Assembly: GCF_034702125.1 (NCBI RefSeq)
Contig: NC_085857.1
Coordinates: 55,744,714 to 55,808,713 of the forward strand
Origin: Engraulis encrasicolus
Taxonomy: Eukaryota > Chordata > Actinopteri > Clupeiformes > Engraulidae
Length of the DNA stretch: 64,000 nucleotides
Direction: 5' to 3'
The position numbers and the translations under genes are program-made. This document shows, one piece after another, positions 45,359-57,140 of the stretch (positions are counted from its first letter, which is position 1; the number at the start of each line of letters is the position of its first letter). Below the pieces are notes generated by a model that was not told the DNA's origin, ran no database searches, and was given only the letters and a program-made list of their open reading frames with translations.

Positions 45359-46706
45359 GGGTCATTTCACGTGAAATCAGACACTTTGGGACCCGACCGA
45401 CCCGGATTTCAATCATACTTGGTGTGCCTTTTCAGTAGCAAGGTAGCACCCCAGAACTGCATTGGTTTGAATCTGACATTAATATTAAGGGAGAAACAGA
45501 CTAGGAAAGGTTCACATGTGAGGGTAGGACACTATACATTCAGCCTTGAATATATCAGTCAGTGTTAGTCACAAAAAGATGCCTGTGGTGTTGTTTGAAA
45601 GCTCTTTTCTGGCTCTACACAATCACCTTGGAATACAACTACTCTCAGAATATGAATTATGATAAATTGAAAAATAAAAAATTGAATATCTAAAAAACTC
45701 ATATTTTAAAATGGCCAGTTCCTTGTCCAAACGTAGCCGGCAATGTCATGAGCAGCACCTAAAATGCTGGTGTTCGGTTTGTTATTCATTTCAGAGAGAA
45801 TTTGACTCACAAATATGGCATCATACAGACCACTTACTAATAATATGGTAATACCATAGTAGTAGCATCACATGACAAAACAAAAACAAAACAAAAATGG
45901 TCAGTGGCCATGGTCCCAGGTTTCAGAAACTAAGGCAGATGTCAATTTATACACACCAAATGATGATATGTGAATGTTTGAACATTCCTTCTCTGTGTAC
46001 CTGTGCCATCTTCCCTTTACCATACTTTAAAGAGATAATCAATGGCTACACTCTCATTTTGTACTCTACCAGTGCATTTGAAGCAGCAGCTGTGTCTTTT
46101 GTAGATAATGTATAAGTACGTCCCGTTGCAGTTACAGGTTCCACTACCAGAAGCACATCCTGATGATCCATGACAATCTGGTCTGAAGGGAAAAGTGAAG
46201 GATGGAGATGGCCCATGAGGATGCAGGAAGTTCAGTTTCACCTCTCCGGTGCTCGGCATACATTCCTCAGCACATGCTAGCCACCAGTTGCCATCATATA
46301 CAGCTACAACATACCCTTTGATGCTTGAAAATGTAACACATTCCTTTACTGAGCTCACTCTTTCAACTCTGCCTTCTCTGAATGCTGAAAATGGCCTAAC
46401 TTCCACTGTGTCCATTGACAATGGGCAGAAGCTGTGTAGTTTTTGAGTACCTGGAATAGTTCTTGCAGATTCAAACCTTTTCAACAGGTTCTCAGCTTCA
46501 TGATGGTACATCTCTGTTGTGGCAAACTGGCAATGGATGTTCTTGACATGTGAACCTTTCCTAGTCTGTTTCTCCCTTAATATTAGTGTCAGATTCAAAC
46601 CAATGCAGTTCTGGGGTGCTACCTTGCTACTGAAAAGGCACACCAAGTATGATTGAAATCCGGGTCGGTCGGGTCCCAAAGTGTCTGATTTCACGTGAAA
46701 TGACCC
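45359..46706. mobile_element. GGGTCATTTCACGTG element, 4-bp TSD, with captured coding fragment
   Basis: GGGTCATTTCACGTGAAATC at 45359 is inverted at 46706, with arms of about 190 bp. AAAC flanks both sides (45355-45358 and 46707-46710). The left arm continues into non-coding sequence; the right side holds a minus-strand frame. A shortened relative is at 10706-11015. The termini match the style of the elements at 19402 and 21983. Confidence 0.9.
46017..46540 (-). pseudogene. Captured coding fragment with GYVVAVYDGNWWLA and FLHPHGP motifs
   Basis: On the minus strand a frame runs from the right arm into a stretch with KGYVVAVYDGNWWLACAEE, then NFLHPHGPSPSF and a Cys-rich end. The WW/Y..G and HPHGP pattern resembles a small C-terminal domain repeated in many uncharacterised animal proteins. 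I recall the pattern but cannot name a family reliably. The first ~65 residues of the open frame are just arm sequence, and there is no obvious start, so this is probably a transduplicated gene fragment and not a full gene. Confidence 0.5.
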
Positions 46707-46710
46707 AAAC

Positions 46711-47420
46711 AGAAATGATTCTCTGTACTGCATTTTTTAAAAATATATAAATGACAATGTACATGGGTAAAACATGTCATGGGTTAGATCTTATGTAATT
46801 TCTCAAAACATAAATGGCTGAAATATAGGCCTATAATCCCCCCCACAATACAAAAATCCCGGCTGCCCTGCCCGCATAGTTTCCGAAATTTCTGTGGGAA
46901 ACACTGGGTCACTATTCCAAAGCGAGGCATTGCACAGCCCAGATGGCTAGGATGTGAAAAATTATGTGAAAATAATAGTAATTCAAAAAATCTAAAATAC
47001 ACACAAAGAAGAGATTAGCGCTAATTAGCCTGCAGAAGGCAGGCTATAGTAGTAATATTAGTGTACCATACAGTTTTAATGGGAATTTTTAACAGCAAAC
47101 TGCCCTTATAACCCTTAAGGGTAAATTTACATACGTATCATGGAAATGTTCTCATTACAACATTACTTGGTCTAAACATGCATCAAACACCACTATACTC
47201 AATGTAACCTTAAGTCCATCAGGGCCTGGTGTCAGTCATCTTGAAAAAGAGGCCTTTCAGGTTTTGGCTGATTTTTAATATGTTGTTAAGTAGATCTGAT
47301 AGTACTTTAAACCACTGAAAAACCTTTTATTAGATTTTTTGGTGTGTTAAGTCATACATGCACTTGACTATAAAGCTAGCATATCAACATTGCCAAATAA
47401 AAAAAGAAAAATAATATAAA
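46711..47420. other. Unassigned intronic DNA
   Basis: AT-rich sequence without recognisable ends or exons. Confidence 0.35.
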
Positions 47421-47422
47421 AT

Positions 47423-48333
47423 ATAGCTGCAAGCAGCAATTCGGGCCAAAACAGAAAACCTGCAAGTCGCCACGGCGACAGAGAGAGCCGACCAGGCAGA
47501 CGGTCAGAGGGACGCACAATGAATTTAAACAAGCAAGCCCAAATTTGATGCATGACCCCTTTTGCTAACTGCAGTACACCCTAATGGCCAGCTCTGCTGG
47601 TGGCGCTAGAGGATTTGGGGTGAGGGCCTATATTTTAATGAGTACTCAGCAGACTGTGAAGAATGTGTTTGTCAAAATCCAACTCAATTTGTAGGAAAAA
47701 GCACATTTTTTAATTTTCACACAATCCAAAATGGCGGACATTTTATGACTGCTGATATGCGAACGGTACAATCAGATTTCAAATTGAGCGTACGGTTCAA
47801 AAGTTACAGGCAAAAATGTAGCTAAAACTTTGACCTGTTGGTGGCGCAAGAGAGTTTGAGCTAGAGACCTGTAATAGACCTGTGGTAGGTCATGAGATAG
47901 ACAAGAATATATGTGTGAATTTTCAGAAGATTCTGACAAGGGGTTCCCAAGATATGACCTCACTTCCTGTTTGGTGACTTGTAGGCAGTTTTTGATTGGC
48001 TTTCACGGCCAAACGAAAACATTTGCGCAAAATTCACTCAATAACATTTGTTCAGCTTGGTCCAGAGATAATGTGTACCAATTTACAGGAAATTTCAACA
48101 AAATTTGAGCTTAAAATAGCAATTTTATTGATTTTCACAAAATCCAAAATGGCGGAAAAACTATCCAGGCAGAAAATGACGTCATAGAATGTGTTGGATT
48201 CGTCTCAGCCCAAGGATTACAGGGATACCAAGTTTTTGAAAATTGGTCCAGTGGTTCAAAAGTTATAAGCAGACAATATTATGCCACTACACCATCAAGT
48301 TGGTTCAAAGTGCTTAAATAAATGTCATATCCT
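47423..48333. repeat. TAGCTGCAAGCAGCAATT dispersed repeat
   Basis: It starts with TAGCTGCAAGCAGCAATTCG and contains repeated phrases TGGTGGCGC, AAAATGGCGG and CAAAAGTTA, a combination seen in a widespread fish repeat. Non-coding. The right end is cut by the inverted satellite array. Confidence 0.55.
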
Positions 48334-48680
48334 CATGACAAAGTTTTGTCTGAGGATGACATTTTTTTTTCTGAGAATGACAAAGTTTTGTCTGAGGACG
48401 ACAAAGTTTTGTCTGAGGATGACAATTTTTTTCTGAGGACGACAAAGTTTTGTCTGAGGATGACAATTTTTTTCTGAGGACGACAAAGTTTTGTCTGAGG
48501 ATGACAAAGTTTTGTCTGAGGATGACCATTTTTTTCTGAGGACAACAAAGTTTTATCTGTGGATGACAATGTTTTTTCTGAGGATGATAAAGTTTTGTCT
48601 GAGGATGACAAACATCTATCTGAGGATGACAAACATCTATCTGAGGATGACGAAGTATTTTCTGAGGATGTCCTAAAATG
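48334..48680. repeat. Satellite-like array, inverted orientation (right)
   Basis: Fourteen or so TCTGAGGATGACAAAGTTTTG-type units, ending TCTGAGGATGTCCTAAAA, the inverse of the left array start TTTTAGGACATCCTCAGA at about 43127. Confidence 0.85.
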
Positions 48681-48766
48681 AACACCGTACACTAGGCAAT
48701 TCTATGGATTATTTTTGTTGTTTTTGTTTTTAGTAGACTATCTTAGAACGAAGCATATTCGCAGTC

Positions 48767-49204
48767 ATGGATGGGGTGTAGTGCCGTAAAGCGAGTCCCT
48801 GCCAGAACACGAGTGCCCTCATTGAAACTAATGGAACCCAATGACCAATTTTTCAGATATTTTTTTTACCCATTTTTGCAGACAAATCCGACACAATTTA
48901 TGAGGGAAAGCCTATCAATAAAGCATCTGCATTCCTTCTGGAAGTACCACAAAGAGCTGGTTACAATTTCAGTATTATTTCCATCAACGAATCGAAGAAT
49001 TGTCATAACAAATGTTACGATTTCATTCAAATAGCTCATTAAGTGGAGGACGAGTAATGTTTCATAAGCATATGTTTAGTTAATTAATTATATAGTTAAT
49101 TCTGCAAAAAATAGTATAATTTTCTCTCAAAAAATGTCATTGGTTTCAATGAGGACATTCGTGTTCTGGCAGTGACTCGCTTTTCGGCACGACAGGGTCA
49201 TCCA
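48767..49204. repeat. Palindromic element, GCGAGTCCCTGCCAGAACAC arms
   Basis: The left arm (about 48767-48865) and right arm (about 49125-49204) are inverted copies; both contain CCAGAACACGA(G/A)TG and CATTGAAAC. Non-coding. Confidence 0.65.
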
Positions 49205-49476
49205 TAAGGGCCAGAGGCACAGTGCCCCAGGGGCACCACAAGACACAAACTTGGCCAATATTGTTTATAAATGGACCAACAGTGCATGCCTAGGCGTCAC
49301 ACATTGGCTTAAAAAGGGAGGGTTTTTATTTTATTTTATGGGCATTATTTGTGGTTGTGCCACCTGACATCTCAAGCCCTCAAAATGTGAACCTCATTCA
49401 TTCATTCATTCTTCCATTGTGTGTTGTGAATGTGTGTATACTCACGTTGTAACCATTCTGCTTTGTTCTGTTGCAG

Positions 49477-49517
49477 CTGCAAATGTGTGGGGTCCACATG
49501 GTCACTCAGCATTATGG
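49477..49517 (+). other. Candidate small non-coding exon
   Basis: A 41-bp stretch lies between a strong acceptor (TTTGTTCTGTTGCAG) and a good donor (GG|GTGAGT) in gene 2 intron 1. There is no paralogue support, so it may be chance. Confidence 0.2.
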
Positions 49518-49934
49518 GTGAGTGTACATCAGACGCTACCTACGCGACCCAGGTAGCTGGGGTGGTTGAAGAAGTTTCGCCATGAATTCGTTTTATTCGC
49601 TCTGGACGCTGCACTGACATGTTTGATTCAGCTAATCACATAAGGGCTCTGTCTTGACAGCCTGGGACACTCCTCGATATGAACGTTCCAATTGGTTTTT
49701 CGGTCCGTGTACCACTCGTTCTTTTGTTTTTCTGTTCAGAACTAAACAAAAAAACGAAAAAACGTTGAAGTGACAAACGAAAAAACAAATTTTGATCAGT
49801 ATTTCCAAATTTTATTTTCTACTTCATTTCAAAATAACGGCAATGAAAAAAGCTTGACATGCTTGATTTTTTATATTTTCATCTTTCGGCCGTATGTGCC
49901 CCGGAAGTTAAAGCTGACCTCGATTAAATAGGTT

Positions 49935-51125
49935 AAACTAAATCCATACTGGATGTTGTCAGAAGAGGTGTTTTGAAACATATATGTGAAATACACAGTC
50001 TATAACAAATCCAAACGGCAATATTTTTATGAAATTGTATCAGTTGAAAGCTTTCATGTCCGTCTACCTGGCCTGACGTGTCAGATCCTGTCCGCCGCCT
50101 CGCCTGCATGGACTGGCGCCCTCTGTCCATGGTGCTGAAATCGCGGCAACAAACACTCTTTTAATTCTAACGTCTCTACTACTATGGCACTACTCTTATG
50201 TGTGAAGCACATTGCAGTTTCATGAGGGGATACGGGCTACAAAAGACCAAACAATACAACCAAACAATACTGTTGTACCCTTTGCTGACAAGGCTCCCAC
50301 ATGCACGTCGCAAAACAATAATCCACACGGCGGGACTATTTTGATTATATTCCTTCCAAAAAATGTCAAAATGTCACAAAATCAGTAATGTGCATTGTCC
50401 GTAATTATATCAAACTAAAAAAAGTATATACGTATAAGATAATCCACGTTACAGAACTTCAACAAAAATGCGAGCCATATGTCACAAATGAAGGCCATCC
50501 ATGCTGGTTTATAGTAAAATAAATTGAGGCAATTAGGCTACCACAAAAACAATAGCATCAGTTTTACACTGGAAAATGAAATATGGGCTAAAACTTCACC
50601 CCCCATCATCAGTACAGTAGGTTAAATTTCTGAGTAGCTCTGGTGCGATCATTCTCTAGGGCATTTGCAGATGGTGCTAGATTGCTAGATGAAATGTGAA
50701 CTGGCAGCATTCATCGTTGAGTTTGGGAGATACCTTTAGTGGGAGTAATTGAATGTGTAAAAACACACTGAATACTGTGGCAATGGCCATTTTCAGTATG
50801 CTTGGGGAAGTATAGCCTAGCCTACTATTTGCATGCCAACGTTACATTTGCCAAACTAACATTGATGTGGTGCTGACATTTTACTGAAGCCTAATATCTC
50901 TACAAAATCGGGAGTACATTGCATTTAATTAAAGTCTCTCAACATGGCTTGCCATTCCATGAGGGATGAGGAGAATGCAGCTTACACACACGGTGCGTTC
51001 CTTTGATAGATGCCTGCTGTGTTAAGTGCTGCGCGCACGCATTGTGTAGGTTTAGACAAATTACGGTGATAAACATATCCAGGTCAAAATTACTAACAGG
51101 AAAAGAGGGACAATGACAAAGGGAA
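49935..51125 (+). repeat. Copy of the interior of the TGTAACG foldback element
   Basis: The sequence matches 27005-27100 and 29380-30470 in the same order, for example CTGGATGTTGTCAG, GCGCCCTCTGTCCATGGTGC and TACTAACAGGAAAAGAGGGAC. It lacks both arms and the CAGTCCC element, so the CAGTCCC insertion at 27220 happened later or elsewhere. Confidence 0.75.
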
Positions 51126-51160
51126 TGAATTCGCTAGGCAGACAGATTTTATTTGGCAAA

Positions 51161-51550
51161 CAATTAACGTTTTTGACCTTTTCGTGACCTTGACCTTGAC
51201 CTTTGACCCAATCACTGCCAAAAAGTAATCGATTGTTCCTTGGGTCATGACCAATCATCCCACTAAATTTCATAAAAATCGGCTCAATTTACGTTTTTGA
51301 CCTTTTCGTGACCTTGACCTTGACCTTTGACCTTTGACCTTTGACCCAATCACTCCCAAAAAGTAATCGATTGTTCCTTGGGTCATGACCAATCATCCCA
51401 CTAAATTTCATAAAAATCGACTCAATTTACGTTTTTGACCTTTTTGTGACCTTGACTTTGACCTTTGACCCAATCACTCCCAAAAAGTAATCGATTGTTC
51501 CTTGGGTCATGACCAATCATCCCACTAAATTTCATAAAAATCGTCTCAGT
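51161..51550. repeat. Three ~125-140-bp tandem repeats rich in TGACCTTTGACC
   Basis: Units start at ACGTTTTTGACC near 51167, 51291 and 51429. Each has TGACCTTGACCTTTGACC and then a common phrase around AAAAGTAATCGATTGTTCC. The second has two extra TTTGACC units. Spaced TGACC/AGGTCA half-sites resemble nuclear-receptor DR1 elements. Confidence 0.9.
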
Positions 51551-51629
51551 TCTGTCTGAGTTATACGAAGTACAAACAAACATATTCACAAATAAATAAA
51601 TAAATACACAGCGGTCAAACTATGATTCA

Positions 51630-52021
51630 AGCGAAAGGGAGTTTTTCCTCACCCCTGATGCCACCAGGGGCCGCACCTGAGCGCCCAATCTCTGTGTGAC
51701 TATCTATGACTTATGATAGGCCCAGCCACTATGGACCTTACGCATCTAAGAATCCTGGTCCTAACCTACGTTGACCTTATGACTCTACAATCTCTGTCTA
51801 TCTCTTCTTCCTCTGCCTTCCTGCTATTTCTGCCTCTCCTCTATACCTCTCCTTTTAAATCCATCTCTAACAATGTTTTTTTCCCATTTGTTAAGCACTT
51901 TGAGTTACATGCCTTGTATGACACAGTGCTATACAAATACAATTATTATTATTATTATTATTATTATTATAACAGGTAATAATAATAATAATAATAATAA
52001 TAATGATAATAATAATAATAA
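51630..52021 (+). repeat. LINE- or SINE-tail-like repeat with ATT/AAT microsatellite
   Basis: GGGAGTTTTTCCTCACCCCT and later AAGCACTTTGAGTTACATG..GTGCTATACAAATA are typical 3'-end phrases of a common fish retroelement, here followed by (ATT)n and (AAT)n (51943-52021). Confidence 0.6.
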
Positions 52022-52440
52022 ATATCTTCCTTAAAAGCATGCTCTATGGGGGTGCTACAAGATTCCATATTGGGACCTTTGTTGTTCAGCACTTACATAA
52101 ACGAAGGTAATGATCTTCCATCTGTATGTGAGGGTGTGGAGATTCTGATGTATGCTGACGACACTGTATTATTTACACACGGCAAAGATCCGGTACAGGT
52201 GGCCAGCAAATTGACTCAAACACTAACTAAGGTCTCAATGTGGTTAAAAACCTCCTGTCTCACACTAAATACCAACAAAACTGGTACAATGTATTTTCAC
52301 AATAGATAAATGTTGTTCCAGACATATATGTTGATGGAACAAAGCTAAATAATGTTGATGAGTTTAAATATTTAGGTGTGACCTTAGATTCTACTCTTAG
52401 TTTTAAGAACCACATTAAAAAGCTGGGTAATACTGTAAAG

Positions 52441-52773
52441 CAGTGGTTCTTAACCTGGGGTGCGGGCACCCCCTGGGGGTGCGCCAGAGATTTCAGGGGG
52501 TGCGTGGAATTTTGTTTGTGTTGAGGTTGTGACCAAAATTCTGCTTCCAAACATTATAATTAGGCCAAATTAAGACCAAATTTAAACATGTTTTCGTCCC
52601 CATGTAAATTAATTAAAGTATTGATTAATGTCTAAAGTAAGAATCATTGTAATTGATGACTTAAATCATTTTTTTGGTGTGTATACACGTGTAGATATTT
52701 GGGATGGGGGTGCGCGGCTTGTCTTGGGAACAGCTAAGGGGGTGCGTGCAGAAAAAAAGGTTAAGAACCACTG
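52441..52773. mobile_element. hAT MITE (CAGTGGTTCTTAACC), 8-bp TSD
   Basis: CAGTGGTTCTTAACCTGGGG at 52441 is inverted at 52773 (GGTTAAGAACCACTG). CTGTAAAG and ATGTAAAG flank it (7 of 8 bases). It is inserted in the LINE coding region. Confidence 0.9.
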
Positions 52774-53364
52774 ATGTAAAGTATAGCATATCAAATTTTA
52801 GACATATCCATAACTCTCTGAGTATTGATGCTGCTGTGACTTATGTCAATGCTATGATTATGTCCCACTTGCATTATTGTTTATCAAGCTGGTCCCAGGC
52901 CAACAAGACTGTCTTAAAATCCATTGATTCACTATACAAGCAGGCCCTGAAGGTCCTAGATAGAAGATATTCTCAGTACCACCTTTGTCCTATACTGAGC
53001 AAGGATAATATGCTCAGCCTTGAAAACATCGTACAATTTTCTGATCTGCAGCTAATCCATAAAATTATTCATAATGCAGCACCCCCACCTCTAAGAACAT
53101 TTGTTCAACCCTGCTCTGAATTGATTTGCAGAACGTCAAGATCCACCATTAGGGGTGATTGTAGTCTCCCAATCGGACGAACTGCTTTAGCTCAGTCAGC
53201 CTTCTCCTTCAGGGCAACCAAAACAAGGAATAGTCTACTCAATAACCTAAAAAGTATTACTGATTATCAGGCCTTCTCAAGGGGTGTGAAAAAATGGATA
53301 TTAACCAACCAGTCTTGTCAACATTAATCATATGTTTTTTAAAATATGACTCACACTATGCCAT

Positions 53365-53369
<5 letters not shown>

Positions 53370-53438
<69 letters not shown>
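53370..53438. repeat. (GT)n microsatellite
   Basis: About 34 GT units in the LINE 3' UTR. Confidence 0.95.
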
Positions 53439-53439
<1 letters not shown>

Positions 53440-54467
53440 GGGGAGGGGGGTGGGGGGCTTATGACCCATGGCCTATGGATGTGCTTACTTCTTTATATCT
53501 TGTTTATGTTGTATTTTAATATTTGTTTTACCTGTCCAGGGACTGCAGATGGAAATTAGCTACGTATATAGCTATAATCTGGCACAAGCCATCTTTTTAC
53601 TTATGTAATCAATGTGTATTTTGCATGGTCCCTGTTGAGCTAAACTAAATAAACTGAACTAAACTAAATCTAATCGTAGGCGAATTCGCTATGACGCGGT
53701 TCGGCGAAAACCAATTGGAATGTTCATATCAACGAATGTCCCAGCCTGTCAAGCCAGAGCCGTTATGTGATTGGTTGAATCAAACATGTCAATGCTGCGT
53801 CTGGAGCGAATACAGGGAATTCAAGGCGAAACTTCTTCTGCTACCCACGCTACCAGGCAGCGTAGTTCGCTCTTGGTCTGGAAACGGCATACAGTAATTC
53901 TGCTACTAAAAAAAACTATTAGACGGCTTGTGGATGGGCAGCTTTTATGATGAGGGCCAGGTTTAAAAAAAAAACTTTAACAAAGAAAAAAAGCACGAAT
54001 CCATCTCAAAAATGTTGTGATTAGTCACATGAAGACTGAAAATAAAGTCCGCACAGCAAGCACCCGTTTCTCTTATTTTATACAGTGACGTTTTGGGCAG
54101 ACCTTCATGACAAAGGGCATCAGGCATACAAGGTCTGATGGAGGACATCCTGCCTGAATAAAATAAATGCCACTATAAAATCAGAGAACCGGGAGCTTAA
54201 TATACAGACTTTATTTTTCAGTTTGAACATTTTCCCATCACCACCATTGGAGGGCCACGTGACCACGGATGGCTTGTGTGCATTTGATACTTCTGTGATA
54301 ATAACGTGACCAACATCTTGGCAATTTCACAGCAGCCACATCCCTATGGAAGCCTTCAAAATTGCCTTTAGACTTCTTAGATCTGTTTTATGGCCCATTT
54401 CCCCAGAGGTAAACAAAGTTACCCATTAATTATTCACATCTGATATAAGGTATTGGATTCCTTAGAT

Positions 54468-55521
54468 CAGGGATTCTTAACCTTTTTGACGTTGAGGCCC
54501 ATTTTTTCCAGTGCACAGCGTCCCGAGGCCCATGGCTATTAATTTATATTAGGCCCTATATTATATTACATTATAGTATATTATATATTACATTATATTA
54601 TATTATATTATATTATATTATATTATATTATACTATATTATATATTACATTATATTATATTATATTATATTATATTATATTATATTATATTATATTATAT
54701 TATATTATAGGAATAATATAATATAATATATATTAGGCCTATATTATGATATAAATTATAAATAAATAGGCAATTAAGAATTTTATCACAAGGGATAGAA
54801 CTGGAATAATATTAGACTGATATTAATCTCACTCATTTAATTTCACTCATCAAATTCACTCAGTTTAGCAACCAGAGTCATTCACACATTTGAATGCATT
54901 TCTGACAGCTCAGAGTTTGCGTAACAGCTCTTGTCTTGCGATTTGTAATGAATCTGCTGATCGCAAATTCAGGACGCTTTTCTGCTGATGTGAAAAGACA
55001 ACGTGAAGAGAAAGAGACGTGAAGAGAAATTCTGCAGCCGGTTGGAAAACTTTCCAGTAGGCCTATCAAGCAAAATGCATGAAAGGACTAATGTGTAGAT
55101 ACTTGGACAAATAGGCCTATGTGATAAAGATTCAGTAACTAGAATTATTTTGAGTAACCGTTGAACCCCTAATAAGGATATTAGGACACAGAAGACGTCG
55201 CCAAAGCAGCTGGAAAGCGGTTGGTAATTTCCAAATAGCCTACAACGTGTGTTCCATCTTGTTCTTGATGAATTTCCTACTCCCCCGAGCAAAACAAAAC
55301 AGTGGGGTGTGGTCATTGCGTTGTGACAGAGTTGAATTTGGGAAAAGGCTCACACTTTTCTTAATGCGTCGGAATTTGCCATTTGGCATTTGGGCGCTAC
55401 TCGTCCGTGCAGTCCCGTGGCCCTGTCGGCCCACTAGTGCGAAACTGAACGTTTTCTGTGGCCCTGGAGGTTGTGTGCGCGGCCCAACTTTGGTCCGCGG
55501 CCCAATAGTTAAGAATCCCTG
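54468..55521. mobile_element. hAT-type element (CAGGGATTCTTAACC), 8-bp TSD
   Basis: CAGGGATTCTTAACCTTTTT at 54468 is inverted at 55521 (GTTAAGAATCCCTG). CCTTAGAT is repeated exactly at 54460-54467 and 55522-55529. It carries an expanded ATTAT array. No transposase is recognised. Confidence 0.95.
54546..54740. repeat. (ATATT)n satellite-like array
   Basis: About 35 ATATT pentamers with interruptions, inside the hAT-type element. Confidence 0.9.
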
Positions 55522-56092
55522 CCTTAGATCACACCCTCTCTTTTCATACAAATGTGCATGACATGGACTGCTTAAATCCAACTAAACAGGTTTCCTGTTC
55601 ATACAGGTTGGTGTTTGAAGTAAAATGGACAATATGATCAAAAAGCCTGTTTGCCTAATAATTCTGTACACATACTGTATGTGCTGTGCAGGAGTAGCGA
55701 ATTACAAAATGGATTACTTAATAAAATTACGTTTTGCTATATTTAATGTAGGGAGGGGAAAGCTCTGAAATATACTATACAACACTAGTAACTGAAGTTA
55801 CAATGCATGCTACTCTAACCTGGATTTTAATTGTGTTCAGTGTGGTGAGTCAGAAAGAAGTAATTCCTGAACCTGAAACTTTTTAGCCTGCATGCTGGCA
55901 AAACACCTCCTGGAAGGGAGGTGAAAGAGTCATGACTCATGAGCTTGATTCACTGTAAATGGCCAGATGCACATTTAGTTCTTTTAGCGAGGATAACTAA
56001 AGTAATGCAAACGTAGTGCAATGCCTTAGATATTAAATGTAGTAACAATATTATGTAAGGGATTATTTTGAAAAGACATTAACATACATGTA

Positions 56093-57017
56093 CAGTATAT
56101 CACGAAAGTGAATACAGCCCTCACAGTTTTGCAGATTTTTGAGTATATCTTTTCATCGGAAAGCATTACAGAAATTTAACTTTGACACAATGATAAGTGA
56201 CCTTTTAACAACATATTTAACCGCTTAAATTTCTTGTTCACTCAGAAAAAAACAAAATACAGCAATTAATGTTTGAACATGTACTCACAAAAGTGAGTAC
56301 ACCCCAGATTGCAAGAAAGCAAATTTGTTTATCTTGGTCTCTTCAGATCACACGACATGGTTCCAGTGATCCATATCCTTAGTCTGTTCATCTCTCTTGA
56401 GACCAAAATAAACAAATTTGCTTTAGATGGTGTCAAGCATGTGTGGTGGTAAACAAGTGAGTTTTACAAAAAAGGCGTATCCTCTCAATAGCCAAGCATG
56501 GTAGTGGGACTGACATGGTTTGGGGATGCATGAATACTGTCAACATTGGTAATCTGAAATACACCTAAAAGAAACATGCATGTCAACATGCACTGTGACT
56601 ACTGAAGCAGTCATGATATTCTCCATAGGATTGCATTCAAATCTCACACTAATCTATTTAAGCCAGATGCAGACTCAAAATGTAAAAGATCAAAGCAAAG
56701 AAAGGTTGAAACGCACACTGATGACCTCCCTTGTCATCCCTTTTCATTTCGTTTCATTTCGAGACGATTCGAGCCAACATAGCCCCTTCTCTACCGGATT
56801 TTAATCTGGGGTGTACTCACTGTTGTGAGTACATGTTCAAACATTAATTGCTGTATTTTTTTTTCTGAGTGAACAGGAAATGTAAGCAGTTAAATATGTT
56901 GTTAAAAGGTCACTAATCATTGTGTCAAAGTGACATTTCTGTAATGCTTTCCTATGAAAAGATATACTCAAAAATCTGCAAAACTGTGAGGGGTGTATTC
57001 ACTTTCGTGATATACTG
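56093..57017. mobile_element. Internally deleted Tc1-like element (TA TSD)
   Basis: CAGTATATCACGAAAGTGAA at 56093 is inverted at 57017, flanked by TA. The arms are ~230 bp and include repeated GTGAGTACA phrases. A short internal stretch near 56490-56550 translates as PSMVVGL and WG-C-like residues, a remnant of the transposase region around the KYGGGSVM motif. It is non-autonomous and lies about 120 bp upstream of gene 2 exon 2. Confidence 0.85.
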
Positions 57018-57140
57018 TATAATAATAATACATAGGTTTTTATAGCACTTTCCTGAATGCGCAAAGATGCTTGTACAGACGTAATTAGTAATACGTTACA
57101 GTTTTTGAGTAACTTGCCTAACACTTTTGCTGTGTTATAG

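Larger units (their letters stand above)
52022..53672 (+). pseudogene. 5'-truncated non-LTR retrotransposon (reverse transcriptase remnant)
   Basis: The frame at 52046-52309 carries DSILGPLLFS and the catalytic YADD (residues 36-39), then WL..SCLTLNTNKT. A stop at 52307 is followed by the FKYLGVTLD region in the same general order, the hAT MITE at 52441-52773, and a C-terminal part (52790-53325) with LHYCLSSWSQANK and FRATKTRNSL. A TG microsatellite and a (CTAAA)n tail end at about 53672. The missing 5' part, internal stop and MITE make it inactive. It is a different lineage from the L2 copies. Confidence 0.8.
49520..53880. mobile_element. Inverted-repeat-bounded composite region
   Basis: Blocks 49520-49720 and 53676-53880 are inverted copies, sharing GAAGAAGTTTCGCC, GACATGTTTGATTCA and TTCCAATTGGTTTT. 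Between them lie a copy of the 27-30.5 kb foldback interior, DR1-like tandem repeats and a LINE. It may be one large element or two copies in opposite orientation; no TSD is clear. Confidence 0.5.

Noticed and set aside
48334..48680. A CRISPR-like repeat array
   Set aside because: Spacing sequences are themselves repeats of the unit. It is a satellite array in a vertebrate genome.
48314..48692. Repeat-peptide frames (HPQTKLC, SSSDKTL)
   Set aside because: All frames of the 20-odd-bp satellite unit are open because the unit lacks stops. There is no start context or family match.
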